Below are positions 34,001 to 46,211 of a stretch of DNA of 64,000 nt, in pieces. The translations under genes and the position numbers were made by a program. The notes beneath the pieces were generated by a model. It searched no databases, was not told where the DNA came from, and was given only the letters and a program-made list of their open reading frames with translations. Each line of letters opens with the position of its first letter. Position 1 is the stretch's first letter. Location: NCBI GenBank assembly GCA_022494885.1, contig JAGVSM010000957.1:62001-126000 (forward strand). The letters are read 5' to 3'. Origin of the DNA: Micrasema longulum. Taxonomy: Eukaryota; Arthropoda; Insecta; Trichoptera; Brachycentridae.

Positions 34001-37000
34001 ATAAATCAACTGACCAATAAGCAGAACCCACCAAGAATAAGGGAAAGAGAACTTGAGACGTTACACACGAAGTAATTTCAAAAATACAAAACTTTAAAAA
34101 ATCATAGCGCCGGTAATACGATACAAAAAAAATAAAAAATTAAATTGACTTGTTTAATAGTTGTAATGTTTAATAGTCTATCAATAAATTAAATAGGCAC
34201 TGAAATTCCCCCATTGCAATTTGGTCATGAGGATAAATGACAATATTCTAAATAAGCATTTTATAAAATTTCATTCACTCAGAGTAAAAGGGGCAATGAA
34301 GGCAACAGAAATTAAATTTTAATTTGGGTTTGTGAAATACAAATTTTAAAAAGCAGCTCGATTTTTGACAAAACCCAAGTTGAAACTGATACACTCAGTC
34401 TTTAACGGCTTTCGGGTACGTAGAGGGAGTGATTTCACTGTCCATCATAAACACATTTTTTTACCAAATTATCAAAAACGCCAATTTCAAAGAAATGTAT
34501 TGTAAAATAAATATTTAATGCACAAACTAAGGTAAATTTTGTTTATCTTTTTTATTCATTAATTATTATGTTTAAAGCATTTACATTATTTTAGATAACT
34601 TGGCTACCCATTGTTATATACGTTCCTGCCTTAGCATTTAATCAAGGTAAGTTTGCATATCTACACAATTATAGTATTGATTGAAAGGACACTAAAACAT
34701 AAAAAGTTAGAAAACAAAATAGTAATATATAATTATAAATAGCAGAAACTTTGTCTAAAATAGAATTCGATTCATTAAAATGCCTTTTTTTACTGGCATT
34801 GATATGTCTAAAATACAAATACGATTGTAAAGAAATGTTTATTTAAATTATAATAATCTTCCTAATGAACCAAAAACTATTAAAAATAATATATCAATAA
34901 ATAAATTTAAAGTTAATCTAAAGATTTTTTTTAACTCGTGTAAAAACAACATTAAATTTTAATTAGTATGAATGTATTATTGTTTTATGTTTTTTCTTTA
35001 CATATCTTATCTTTTTATTTTTCTTTTCATGTACCTACTCGTATTTAAAATTATATAAACTCTTATTAATAAACAACTAAAACAGTGTAAGTCACTCTCT
35101 AAGCACAAGACCTAGTCTCTTTTTTTGGAGACTTACAGTGATAACATTTACTAGATGCGTAAAAGTAGATATGTTTAGAATTTTACAAAAACATGTACAC
35201 TTTATGAAATTTATGAATAATTTTTTTTTTTTTTTAATTGTTTGTTTAAATTTTATATTCTTGGAAAGCCAACAGACACGAATTATTTTATAAATCGAAT
35301 ATGTAATTAAATACATAATATAAATCTAAGAGGCTTTTTCATAATTAAAACATTTTAATAATGTCGAATATAAACATAAGTACATAGCACCTAATCCATT
35401 TAGTGGATTAGAATGAATTTTCAAATCAAAATCTGTCTTTTAAATTACAAAATAAAAATTTACATTCGATTTTTTTTTTCAGTAACAGGAATTAATGTCC
35501 ACATTATAACACCCGTTGTATGCATTGTGTGTATATTCTATACATGTGTGGTAGGTACAAAATTATTAAAAAATATGGAATTATTATTATTAGTTAAACT
35601 GTCATTTTCGAGTCATAACTTGATCCTTTATTTTCAGGGCGGTCTTCAAGCCGTCGTATGGACTGACGTTATTCAGACGATTGTGATGTTTGGAGCGATT
35701 TTAGTTGTCGCTTTTAAAGGAACCATCGATATTGGAGGATTGTCTGTTGTTTGGGATAGAAATATTGAAAGTGGAAGGATCGAAGGACCCAAGTAAGTAG
35801 GTATTAAATAAATATTAAATAGTTCTTACTGATCCGACAACTAAAAGGTGTAACACCTAACAATTTCAATAATCCAGTACTCTACAATTTGTTTTGATTA
35901 TATTTGTTGAGGAAAAAAATATTGACATACTCGTATATTTCATTTTCGTAGTAAAATAATTTGGTATCAATTTGGGAATGATTTCAAATTCAAAGTCAAA
36001 ATGCGCGTGCGTAAATAAAGATTCCTTTGAATTATTTCATTTAGGTTTTGATTGATTTTTAATTTTAATTAATGAGGTAGTTCAGTGCTACGGAATATTG
36101 AATATAAAAAATGTTTTCTTACACGCGGTAATAATTAAAGCATTCAATTGTACGGCGAAGTTTCTCGAAAATGCATGAAAAAAATTGCAAAGTATTGGTC
36201 AACCACCAATCAACGATAGCGTTGGCATGTGTTGTGATAGATTTCTGGTTTTCGGTAAGCTATTTTGTTCAACGTTTAGTATATTTTGACAACTACGAGG
36301 TTCTACTTTTAAAAGTCAAGACAACTTACCGATGAGAACTCGTAATGTTACGGACAAAGTAATTTCAAAATTACAACACGTATAAAATTCATAGCGATAA
36401 AAATACGCTCCGTAAAAATACAATTTTTGGCTTAGTTTGATAGTCTATTAAAAAATAAAAATATTTTTCAAAAACGCTCAACTTCCTCATTGAACAGACT
36501 TTCATCGTACAAAATTTTAATGCTTAGTAATTAATTCCATCAATTCGGATTTTCATCAATCGCTTCCTTTAAGATACAAAAATAACTGTTTTAGGATAAC
36601 GTTATTAATTTATTTACAAAACTATATTTTCAGTTGGGATCTAGATCCACTATCAAGGCATACAGTGTGGGCTTTGGTTTTTGGTGGATGTTTTTATTGG
36701 CTAGTGGCAAATGCCGTAAGCCAGACGATGGTGCAACGTTACATGTCTTTGCCAAATCTAGCTTCAGCTCAGAGGTAAGAGTGTAAAAAACGATCGTTTT
36801 TATTTCTTCTTCTTCTGGTTTAACTCTCTGAGATTGATTTGAATCTCCTTCTCCATTCATTCCTGTCTTCAGCGGCTCTCTAACTGGCAATATTGTGAAG
36901 TTCATATTATCTCCTTTAATTCATTCAGGGCACTCTTGATTGAAACCAATCGAGGTATTTTTTATGGATGCTTATTTTAGTCAATTTAAAATAGTATGGA

Positions 37001-40000
37001 CAGCCGGATAGCCGTTTGAATTTTTCGGGATTGTAAATCTACAAATAATTTAATGTACTAATTAAATGAGAGATTTAAACTTAAGTTCGTTTTGTTTTGT
37101 AGACCAATAACTAGTTTTATCGCTTTCAAGACACCGTCGTATTGATCAAATATTTGCTCTGCAAAATATGACAGAAAAATTTCTGACCAAACACCAATAG
37201 CTTTTCTGCACATTTGTCAATCTGTAAAAAGCAAAGAGAAAATGTGTAGAAGGTTTTATCGGAGTATGGAGTAAATGGTAACCTGACACGGGCTATTGCG
37301 TCACTGTTTAAGGATAGCACAATATGTGTGAGGTTCAATGGGTCATTCTCATCGTGATTTGATATTCTTAAAGGAGTCAAATGGGGACATGTAATGTCAC
37401 CATGGTTGTTCGACGTATACATTGATAACTGGAAACAAAAATTAGTCATACAACTGTTAACTGTATTTTGTGTGTTGATGATGCCGTGCTTCTTGCTGGC
37501 AGCAAAGAGGTTCTGCAATAATTGGTCTACGATGTGCGCAAGAAAAGCGTTTGCTTCTGAAGATTGATAAATCGAAAGTAATGGTTTTTGAACACGGTCA
37601 AAGTATAACTAAATGTGAGATCAGTGTAAACGGAGATATTCCAAATTAGGTTAAAGAATTTGTGTATCTGAGAAGTATGTTTACTAGGGATGGAAAGACC
37701 GAGAAAGATATTGAAAGGAAGGTGAGTGCCGAGAATAGGGTGAACGGTGCACTGAAATCAAACAAATGTTTTTCGCAGGAGGCAAAACTAGCAGTTCACA
37801 ATGTAGTTTTAGTGCCAACCCTTATAAATGGGAGCCAAGTATAGAATGGGAAAAATAATTATGAAAGTAGGTTTAATGCTGTCGAAATGCGATCTCTCGG
37901 GCAATATGTGGTAAAACGATGTATGATAAGTGCACAAATGTCGAGATCCGTGAACTATGTAGGGCTTAGACAAGCATTATCGTCAGAATCAAGAAAGGGG
38001 TGGTGCGTTGGTTTGGACATGTAGAATGAATGGACAGCAAAGGAACGGTTAAAAGGATCTACGATGCGAATGTTTATGAATGCAGAAAACGAGGAAGACC
38101 GAGAAATACACGGCACGATCAAGTCCAACAAATACTTGAAGTAGGGCTGTCAAGACAGTTAAGTAGAATAATTGGAGTGCGTGCAAAAGTCTGTATGCAA
38201 AAACAGAGTGATATGGCATTCTATCCTCTCTGCCTAACCCTACGGAGAAACAGCGTGTTGGCTGGTTCGTTTTATCTAACTGGCCAAACCAATAAAAAAC
38301 TAAGCGGACCTATTATTTGTTTTTGAATATGTAAATTTCTGCAAAATTCTTTAAATATATTTCATTGACTAATTGACATGTCTCATTCGTTGTTGGTTTC
38401 AGAGCCGTACTGCTGTTCATTATAGGAGTTACATCATTGTTGTTTGTATGCAGTTACTGTGGAATGTTAATATACGCGACATATCACACGTGCGATCCTC
38501 TAACTACTCAGTTAGCGAGGGCCAAAGACCAGCTGTTACCACTGTATGTGATGGACGTATTGGGCGAACTTCCCGGATTACCAGGACTATTTGTAGCTGG
38601 CGTTTTCAGTGCAGCTTTAAGGTTTAAAACAGATATTTCTTTACAGCGAATCGAGCTAGAAGCCCCTTTTACAAAGCCTACGCTTTAATTACTGGCTAAA
38701 TATGAAGTAGTTTAAAATTTTTATTATTTATTTAGTTTTTAATTATGATGATATTATAGGACGCGTCCTATAACACACGTTTTTAGTAAAATTTCTTTGC
38801 ATATTATATTTTATGCTTTTAAAGGCATATCAAGGTCTTCGAGGCTACAGTCTCAGGCTGGAGAAAACGAGATTCAATCTAAATCCACGGAAGCATTTCC
38901 TGAGCTATAGGGTTGTTGATAGTTGGATTAAGCTCCACAATAGCTGATCTGTAGTCTGTAGTCCCAATGGGTTTAAAAATGGACTAGATTTGTTTCGGAA
39001 AAGTCAAAGTGCGCCAACAGATAACTTTCATTAAAATACATTTAAACATATCAGCTTTAAGCTGCTCGCTCAAAATTAATATAACAATAATAATATAATT
39101 GATTAAAAATATTCAAAAAACACATTTCTTTCATTTTTATAGCTCCCTTTCTACTGGCCTCAACTCAATGGCAGCTGTTGTTTTGGAAGACTTTTATAAA
39201 CCATTTTCAAAGAAAACGCTTTCCGAAAAACACACCAATGTTTTAATCAAGACTGTTGTACTAATTCTTGGAGTGATATGCCTGGGTATGTAGTTGTAAT
39301 ATATTTTATTAATACATTGTTAATATTCATTAAGTTATCGTTAAAATATTAAATTCCTCTTGCAGTGAAACGGACTCGAGTACTCGCCGCTCCACCTCAA
39401 CTACATTATAATTTTCCACCACGTTTCCGCACAGTTTAAAATAACCCCAAAATGTTCATATTCGGCTGAATCGTGAGAACTAAATACTTTAAATACGTGA
39501 CGTATTCGTATAATCTTGCTGCGCAATCACTTATTTGAGTTTCACCGGTGTAAATTGGAAAATATTCCAAAACTGCTATTTTTATTTATTATTACCATGC
39601 TTTTTATTTATATAGCCAAATGTCAAGAAAAGCAGTCGCCATAGTAATTGTAATTTAATTTTAACTTTTTTAATGTAAAGTATAATGTAATAAAGTAAAT
39701 GCCAATTTTTCGCCAGTGAACTGTATTTATTTACGGGGAAAACAAAAAACAAACCGACACGAGCGTTGACTTAGAGATTGCACACGCGATGACTTATGAC
39801 TGCGATGACTTAAGCATGTTCATTATTGTTCATTGTGATCGCTCAAATGCTTAACATGTTTTTAAGCACGTCGATAGTTATTTGGGATTTAGCTACTGGG
39901 GTGATATTCCAAACGCTCTAGCGGCCGTAGAAAATTTTGTATGTAAATACACGAGGTAAAAGTGTTTTCTACGGCCGCAAGAGCGGTTCAGAATAGCAAC

Positions 40001-43000
40001 GGAGGATATTCAATGTATCTAGACTATATTAAAGATCTTAGTGTCAGGGTGTTTGCTTACTATGCAAAAGGTCTCGGGTTCGATTTCCCGAGATGAAATA
40101 TTTAAGGGTAAATTTGCAATGTAACATTTCATAGTTATACTGGCATCTTACAACATCTTTCCTTCATGTTACAATCGAGATATTCTGCCGTTCATATGCC
40201 TACAAACGTACTCGATGCATGTTGCCGTCACGTGACGATATTCAAGGATCGAACATATTCCTTTTCCTCAAAATATACAAGACGTATTTATTGGAATGGA
40301 GATACAAGTTCCCTACATCGAGCTATTGGGAAAAGTCCAAAGATGTGCTACGAAAACCCCAAAATTACTTTTAAAAATGCCTTACCGCGGTAAATTAAAA
40401 GCACTATGACTTACATCATTGAAAGAACGACGGAAAAAATGGGAGTTGATAGAAACTTTTAAGATTGAAAATTTTGGGCAAATTATAAGAGCGCTAATAT
40501 TTCTTTTTTTTTTTAAATAATTATGTATCAAATAAAATCTCAAATACCAATTTACGGGGTCATAACTGAAAGCTCTATCCCCACCTTAGAGAAGTAACAA
40601 GAGTCGCCCATAAGGAAAAAACAATTATATGATGATTAATCACGAAGTTGGTTACAGATTACAGCAATACAATGACCGTAGGTACTCGGGTCGAGAATTT
40701 TAAGTGCAAACCGAAACCGTCCGTTACACATTTGATGTTAAACCAAATCCAAAATTTGGAACGCTTTTGTTCTATGCAATAGAGCTAAAAGGCTTCTCTA
40801 GTTAATTATAATTCTGAGGAGAAACTTCCTTTCCAGCAGGGTAGTTTCTGACTGAAATAGATTTCCAAGTCTAGTTGTCCATTTCGTTTCGGTCAATATT
40901 CAAAAATTCTATTCAAAAACCGTTTGGATGTTTATTTTTAAGGAAGATCACAGGCGAAAGCAGTGTACGTGATATGAGGGCGTCAGCAAAGGCTGCCTGC
41001 TTATACCTTACAAATAATCGTATTTGGTAGCAACTTGCCACATACATTTGACGATCGTCAAAGAAAATCGATTGGATTTAAGCATTAGTGTATATTTGAT
41101 GAAATACAATATTTTTTATATTTTTGAATATTTTTTTAGGTTTGGTGTTCGTGGTAGAAAAACTTGGAACAGTTTTACAGCTCACAATGAGCTTAAACGC
41201 AGTTACGAATGGAGCTTCTTTAGGAATATTTGCAATGGGTTTACTGTTGCCAAGAGTTCATTCAAAGGTGTTTATTACCTAGTAAAATTATTATTACTCG
41301 TACAATACAGTGTGTAGCAAAAACTTTGTTGTAATTTAACAAATTTCAGCATACACATTATAGTAAAACAAAAATACAACAGTTTCAAACAATCACATTT
41401 CAAAATACAACATTTTCAAATACGGGTGATAATATTTTTTATGCAACATTGTGTTTATTAAATGAACTTTTATGTTTTTTTATTAATGCTAGTTTAAAGA
41501 AATTGAACAGTAGGCCCTCTACTTCCGCACATAATTCGTTCTTGAAAATGTATGCAAATGATGAATGTTCGAAAGTCGAGGGATATTTAATAAAACATCA
41601 CAAATTGTTTTTTAAAATATTTATTTTGTTACTGTTGTACATTAAAAATATTTATTTATGAATATATATATTTCAGTTTATAAGGCGATTCTTTATAAAT
41701 TCGCCAAGAGGTTAAATACCACCCTATTTCTTCTTTTCTTGATAAAGAGTTCTGTTACACGCTTTGTTCACTATTAGGATCACATTCGTATGAGGAACTT
41801 CAGCCCTACGGGAAATTGTATACAATAAATGTTTTCTTGCGCGCGGTAAAATTAGAGCATTAAATTGTACGGCAAAGTTTCCTAAAAACGTACGAAAAAA
41901 AAAAAAAAAAACATTTTAATAAATACGGACTACTTTGATTGACGTCACTGGTTCATATGAATCAACAATATGAGAGCTGTGAAAGATTTCCGGTTTGCTT
42001 GCCATGGATGGACCAATGGGAAGAACTGAATGAGAATAAGCGGAAAAGAACCTCTGACGTCACACGCGGAGTTATTTCAGAAATACAAAACTTTAAAAGA
42101 TTGTAGCGCTAATAATGCCATATGTAAAAATTGAAAAAAAAATGTTTTGACTTAGTTTAATCGTCTTTTAACTAATAAAATAACAGAGCTTCACCTCTCA
42201 AAAGTGTTTTTCCTCTTTGTTACAATAAATTTTAACCTGGGGAGTGGAATCCAACCTTGTCTAAAAACATTTTGACATACTCAAAATACTATTGATACAA
42301 GCAATATTACAATAAAAAATTTTCATCGTTAGAATTCGTTTGGCATATTGCAATTTTTTGAATAAAGTTAATTTTGACTATTTGTAGAGCAAATTTTTTT
42401 ATAGGTAAACATAAAAAAAACCTCTTTTTTTATTATCTGACTAATAAAATAGACGTCGATATAATATGCTGCTAGTTTGAACTGTTGTATTTTACATTAC
42501 GTAGAATTTTTGTACATGCCTAATTGAAATTATTATTTTTTATGAGCTGGTTTAAAATTTGTATTTTTAAAGGGAGCGTTGATTGGCGGTATAACGGGAT
42601 TGATAGCTATGGCTTGGGTGTGTTTTAGCGCCCAAGCAGCGATAGCGAGAGGGGATTTGACCTTTCCAGAAAAACCCGTCAGCACAGATAATTGTCAATA
42701 TGTTTTTTCACCAAGCAAACTCCATGTGTTGGGTCAAAGTAATATCACAGACATACAACATACTGAGTAAGTAATAAAATCATGCTAGATAAAGGAATTA
42801 GAAATTTATCTTCAATTTTATCTACAAAGTAAAATTAAGTTTTCTGTATGAAAAGTAGAATATGCTTACTTTTTTTCTCTAAATATGCTCAATTATAGGT
42901 TACCGACGAAAATACTTTGAATTTTCTTACAAATATACACACTTTCTTGCATCAATATCGATTTCAGTTTATACCAGCCTCGTGGTGTAGGTCAGCGCGT

Positions 43001-43803
43001 TTGCCTACCATGCAAGAGGTCTCGGGTTCAATTCCCGGCATGGTTGATATGAAATATTTATTCAAAGGGTGTCTTACAATGGAATATTTCACAGTCTCTG
43101 GACTGATATCTGAAGGGTAAGACTGATCATCTTGCCTTCGTGTAACAAAAATGATCAAGATACGCTGCGATTGATGTACCAATGCAGTGCCCTATGCACC
43201 ATTAGGTGCGGAAAGGGAATAGTGATGATGATAAATAATGAACGTTTATACCGTCTCAGTATATACCGATGAAGATGGCCGTTCATAATCGCAGCCCCTG
43301 GACTGGCACCGGAAGCGTCTTACCTTCATGTAACAAAAATGATCTAGGTACGCTGCAGTTGGTGCCAATGCAATGCAGTGCCCTATGTACCATTAGGTGC
43401 GGAATGGGGAATGATGGTGATTTGTTTCTGATTTTTTAACATTTTATTTTTTTTCTTTTCAGTGAGATATTTATGCTGTACCGTTTGTCATACCTCTGGT
43501 ACACATTATTAGGATCAGTGATATCGATGACTGTTGCTTTTGTTGTCAGCTTGTGTTGGCAACCGGTGGATTTAAAAACTGTTAACACAGCAGTTTTAGC
43601 TCCGTTTATAAGGAGATTTTACAAGTCTAATACGAAAGCTACTGAAGGCGAGCTTCAAAGGGTGATTAAATGCAGAATTTTATGATAATATGGTTTGTGA
43701 TTCAATAAAATGTTGATTTATTGTCTTTTTTCAGAAGAACAGAGCTGAACTAATATCTTTATCGACTGAAGTGATTCAAACGTTTGATAAATACGAGGTG
43801 TAA
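28098..43803 (+). CDS. SLC5-family sodium-coupled solute transporter, copy B
   Basis: Tandem paralogue of copy A, same family and inferred role. Thirteen exons: 28098-28315, 29107-29266, 33217-33282, 34595-34646, 35483-35550, 35638-35792, 36634-36774, 38403-38621, 39143-39285, 41140-41267, 42573-42766, 43463-43661 and 43735-43803, giving 603 residues. It keeps [29 protein letters not shown], and [10 protein letters not shown] with the two Na2-site serines at 360-361, then LEDFYKP. The exon 38403-38621 equals two exons of copy A joined exactly, so one intron is missing here. The exon-8 donor (AG|GTTTAA) is weak. The C-terminal tail differs from copy A (ends KYEV rather than AVPT), and the late loop has one NIT sequon, so surface and tail have diverged most. 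AATAAA lies at 43847-43852. Confidence 0.95.
29605..29735 (+). mobile_element. SINE head fragment
   Basis: GGTTGCTTGTAATGCTCGAG, GTCCCAGGTTGTATTCCTGT and then GAAATATTGG, GCGGAAATGTTTCACTGT follow the SINE head/body order seen at 44612, with a mutated B box. Confidence 0.55.
29736..29835 (+). repeat. GAGAC-rich repeat, left flank of retroelement cluster
   Basis: GGATTCCAGTCTCAAC, GACGAGACGAGACTCGGACA and TCGAAATTTTGAGACTATTC resemble the reverse complement of 32440-32580, so similar sequence flanks the 2.6 kb retroelement-rich segment in inverted orientation. Confidence 0.5.
30049..30330 (+). pseudogene. Non-LTR retrotransposon ORF2 C-terminal remnant
   Basis: The 86-residue frame ([20 protein letters not shown], then [20 protein letters not shown]) follows the tail pattern of jockey/CR1 reverse transcriptase ORFs, and ends in an AAATAAATA tail. 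It lies inside intron 2 of SLC5 copy B. Confidence 0.6.
31174..32150 (-). pseudogene. Non-LTR retrotransposon 3' part with RNase H
   Basis: Minus-strand pieces in order: a reverse-transcriptase C-terminal segment (about 32110-31900, [19 protein letters not shown]), an RNase H domain (31829-31494, with [15 protein letters not shown], a [10 protein letters not shown] segment, [20 protein letters not shown]), and a C-terminal region (31440-31174, with [19 protein letters not shown] and a [14 protein letters not shown] zinc-knuckle-like part). The RNase H active-site-like residues E, D and the late D are present, but frameshifts and missing upstream domains show it is dead. Jockey/R1/I-type. Confidence 0.8.
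32192..32325. mobile_element. Hairpin element with 45 bp arms
   Basis: TATGCAGAGACAAAACCTAA plus GGTGAGGAAAGTACATTCTA is mirrored by TAGAATGTACTTTCCTCGCC plus TTAAGTTTTGTCTCTGAATA, separated by about 40 bases. No coding capacity. Confidence 0.85.
32440..32580 (-). repeat. GAGAC-rich repeat, right flank of retroelement cluster
   Basis: Contains repeated CTCGAGA/TCGAAATTTCGAGA blocks; in reverse orientation it resembles 29736-29835. The open frame reading through it (32415-32819) is not treated as a gene. Confidence 0.5.
33805..34215 (+). mobile_element. MITE family M, copy 2
   Basis: Shares GAAGTACGGCCCTACGGGAT, TTTTCCTAGGCGCAGTAAAA, CTACTTTGCATGACGTCAAT, AATACAAAACTTTAAAAAAT and CATAGCGCCGGTAATACGAT with the other copies. 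It contains a perfect TGACGTCA at 33951-33958. The termini are diverged. Confidence 0.8.
36071..36491 (+). mobile_element. MITE family M, copy 3
   Basis: Starts AATGAGGTAGTTCAGTGCTA and ends CTCAACTTCCTCATT, so the inverted termini are well preserved. The interior has GTTTTCTTACACGCGGTAAT and AAAATTCATAGCGATAAAAA blocks as in the other copies. Confidence 0.85.
37120..38330 (+). pseudogene. Decayed non-LTR retrotransposon ORF2 3' part
   Basis: Across several frames the plus strand keeps reverse-transcriptase signatures: a [15 protein letters not shown] box reading [15 protein letters not shown] near 37475-37515, then [20 protein letters not shown] and [18 protein letters not shown] near 37650-37760, and a tail with [17 protein letters not shown] near 38093-38140. 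Stops and frameshifts are frequent. The same tail occurs better preserved at 46835-47059. It is an RTE/CR1-type element in intron 7 of SLC5 copy B. Confidence 0.75.
39897..40003. mobile_element. Palindromic foldback element, family F copy 2
   Basis: GGGGTGATATTCCAAACGCT followed by CTAGCGGCCGTAGAAAA pairs with TTTTCTACGGCCGCAAGAGC followed by GGTTCAGAATAGC. It is the reverse orientation of 11946-12057. Confidence 0.75.
40037..40190 (+). mobile_element. SINE head and partial body
   Basis: GGTGTTTGCTTACTATGCAA, AAGGTCTCGGGTTCGATTTC and CCGAGATGAAATATTTAAGG, followed by diverged body up to CCTTCATGTTACAATCGAGA. The B box GGTTCGATTTC is near 40078. Confidence 0.7.
40265..40800 (+). pseudogene. 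Non-LTR retrotransposon ORF2 tail remnant
   Basis: One frame reads [20 protein letters not shown] and then [18 protein letters not shown] with stops between, the usual jockey/CR1 tail pattern (QRRATKL, LTTLEERRKRGDLI). Weak continuity runs to about 40800. Confidence 0.6.
41790..42220 (+). mobile_element. MITE family M, copy 4
   Basis: ATGAGGAACTTCAGCCCTAC start, TTTTCTTGCGCGCGGTAAAA, a 17-A run, GACGTCACTGGTTCATATGA, CCAATGGGAAGAACTG, AATACAAAACTTTAAAAGAT and a diverged right end. Two perfect TGACGTCA palindromes lie at 41940-41947 and 42055-42062. Confidence 0.85.
42790..42925 (-). mobile_element. Partial relative of the 12058 MITE
   Basis: TCTACAAAGTAAAATTAAGT, TTTCTGTATGAAAAGTAGAA and AATTATAGGTTACCGACGAA correspond to the reverse complement of the inner part of 12058-12308 and 15350-16092. 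The terminal repeats are absent. Confidence 0.55.
42977..43232 (+). mobile_element. tRNA-derived SINE, complete
   Basis: The best-preserved copy. Head CCTCGTGGTGTAGGTCAGCG, GTTTGCCTACCATGC, B box GGTTCAATTCC at 43025-43035, then TGGTTGATATGAAATATTTA, CTCTGGACTGATATCTGAAG, ATCAAGATACGCTGCGATTG, CCCTATGCACCATTAGGTGC and a GATGATGAT tail. Confidence 0.9.
43262..43425 (+). mobile_element. SINE body, head missing, tandem to previous
   Basis: Lies 30 bases after the complete SINE: CCCCTGGACTGGCACCGGAA, TCTTACCTTCATGTAACAAA, TACGCTGCAGTTGGTGCCAA and CCCTATGTACCATTAGGTGC. The tRNA-like half is absent, suggesting 5' truncation or unequal exchange. Confidence 0.8.
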
Positions 43804-44611
43804 TGATATATAATTATTGTAAGAAAATATGAGTTGAACAGAATATAATAAATAGTAAGAATAACGATAATAAGATTGCAAAACTAAATTAATTAAGATT
43901 GAACTTGAATTATCATTATAAGGAAATGTGTTTGCCATTGTTGAATGGACTGAATAAATCTGTAAATAAATAAATAAATAATAATAATTAAAAAAAACAA
44001 ATGTTTTGTAAAATAGTAATTTGAAAGTGATTGAAATATCATTATTGAAATGATATTCAAAAGGAACAAAATGATTATTTATAAAAATATAAGTAAAAGA
44101 CTATAACTTTAAGAGATATATAAAATGTTAATAATTATTTACAAATAATTGTGTTCAGTCAAATGTGTAAAGCGTTAATTATTAAGTTTTAAATTTAAAT
44201 TAATATTATTACCTATCTTTAATTATGTGTATATTATAAATGATTATACATACATTGGCCTACATAATGAAATGTCTAAGAGAGCATACAAAAGAAGTTT
44301 AAAGGAGGAATTTCAATACCATTAAGATATAATCCAATTTGATTAAACCAGGGTTGTCAGATTATTTTGTTGAATAATTTTAAATTACAGCAATGATTTT
44401 CTATCCAGTTTTCTGTTACCGTGTTCTTAATTTCGAAGGAAACCAATAATCAAAATACAAATGAAAAATGCAAAATGGTGTTTGCAAATTTTGTTCCAAT
44501 GGATTTGTAGCTTAGAAAAAAAGTTTTGAATGAGAGGGCATAAAATATTTTGTAAATGTCGTAGAAATTATTTGTATAATTTTGTGTAAATTTCATTATA
44601 TTTCGAAAAGA

Positions 44612-44875
44612 GATAAGTCCACCTCCTTGTGTAGTGGTTAATTTGTTCACCTACCATTCCTGAGGTCCCAGGTTCGATTCCTGACAGGGTGGATGTGAAA
44701 AATAGTTTTGAATGGTTTTTTTAACTGCAGTGTTTCATTGTCCTGGACTAGCACCCGAAGCGTAAGACTGACCATCTTACCTTCATGTAACAGATCGAAA
44801 TAAGCTGCATTTGGTTTGCCAGTGCAGTGCCCTATATACCACTGAGTGCGGAAATGGGAATTATGATGATGGTTT
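44612..44875 (+). mobile_element. tRNA-derived SINE, subfamily with TCCACC head
   Basis: AGATAAGTCCACCTCCTTGT, GTAGTGGTTAATTTGTTCAC, B box GGTTCGATTCC near 44672, GACAGGGTGGATGTGAAAAA, then the common body (TCCTGGACTAGCACCCGAAG, CTTACCTTCATGTAACAG, CCCTATATACCACTGAGTGC). The same head subtype occurs reversed at 15085. Confidence 0.85.
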
Positions 44876-45534
44876 CATTATAATTTTTATTAGCAAATCC
44901 AAAACTGAAGGCTTAATTAAGGAATGTTAAAAATAATGCTAACCGAAATCATCGAAATTAATTTAAGAGTAAAAATGTTTTTATAAGCCAAGCCAAACTC
45001 GATCTCAATTTTTGTATACCCGAATGAATATTTTTTCAAACTCCCAGATTTTTTTTTTTTAAGTTAAGGGATATTTTATTTCATTGATTTTTCATAACTT
45101 AGTTTATTGTAAAAATTGTATAAAAACAATGTTTGAAATCCTCATCCCTGGCAGAGAATTCAAGCTTTTGTATGGCTTCATTGGTAGGTGATTCAACGTA
45201 GTACTTTTGTGGAAACTCAACACATTATCTGGAATTATATGACGCACTGCTTCAGTCTTATTTACTTCTGTAATTACTTCTCCTCAAACTAGGAACAAGA
45301 CCAGTTCAACCGTAAGTTATACTAAATTTTAACCATATAAATAAAGTAACTTGTGCACATTGAATTTTAGTATGCATTAAATATTAATGAGAAATTTATT
45401 ATAAAATATTTTTATTAAAATATAAATATATTATTACAATTAAAAACCTCATACCAAAAAAGGAAAAAAACATCATGTACGAAGCTTATGTTAAAAGCAA
45501 ATTGAGCTACATGATCATCTTCCGGGTAACCGGT

Positions 45535-45640
45535 AACGATACACAGCAGCTATCTGCTTTCTATTCATCAACTTCTAACTTATTATTACAGTCTGCATTA
45601 CGTAATGAGTTAAACAGCCCGTAAAGTAATGCTGACTTCA
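45535..45640 (-). repeat. Dispersed repeat, copy 2
   Basis: AGCAGCTATCTGCTTTCTAT followed by TCAT, then TTACGTAATGAGTTAAACAG and CCCGT, is the inverted partner of 21930-22060. Confidence 0.6.
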
Positions 45641-45941
45641 ATTTGTCAAATAAGTAAATAAATAATAAAGACTTAAAGACAACAAAGTAAAATTATTAAA
45701 TTAACATACAAATTACCCTACCTGACCCTACGATTGAACTGTATGAAAAAACACACCAGTTTGACATAAAATACTTGACGAAAATTGAGATGATAAAAAT
45801 TATATACAAAATTGCACTGAGTACATATGAGACAATGAAATAACATTAACCAAAAATGCTGATATACATAAATATAACATTAGAAAACAAAAACACTACC
45901 ATATTAAAAAAGCATAGACAAATGTAGGACAGTAAAAAATA

Positions 45942-46211
45942 CTATCTCTTCAATCGATGGTGATTACGCCTGACTCCAGGCATAGCTCGTCTGTAAACAG
46001 TCTCCCTCCATCTGGAACGGTCTTGTGCTCTTCTATAGGCATTTGTCAGTGATGATTCTGATAATTCAGTGAATATGCCGCTCCATCTTGTCGGTTGACC
46101 TCCACGCGACCTTGTCCCTTCGACACTTCCCAGGAGAATAGTTTTCTCCAAAATATCAGAGTTCCCACTGGAAATATGCCCAAAGAACTGCAGGATTCTT
46201 TTCTCGCACAT
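45942..46211 (-). pseudogene. Non-LTR retrotransposon ORF2 C-terminus
   Basis: The 89-residue frame starts KRILQFFGHISSGNSD and continues with SRGGQPTRWSGIFTELS and RRAQDRSRWRETVYRRAMPG, the characteristic C-terminus of RTE/CR1-like ORF2 proteins (FGHV, RGRPPTRW, AQDRxxWR). Only the tail is present. Confidence 0.8.

Noticed and set aside
37126..37518. 130-residue minus-strand open frame
   Set aside because: It is the shadow of a plus-strand reverse-transcriptase remnant with a VDDAVLL-type box.
42977..43050. Possible functional tRNA gene
   Set aside because: The A- and B-box-like motifs recur with a conserved downstream body at several places, and the cloverleaf is not intact, so it is a SINE head rather than a tRNA gene.
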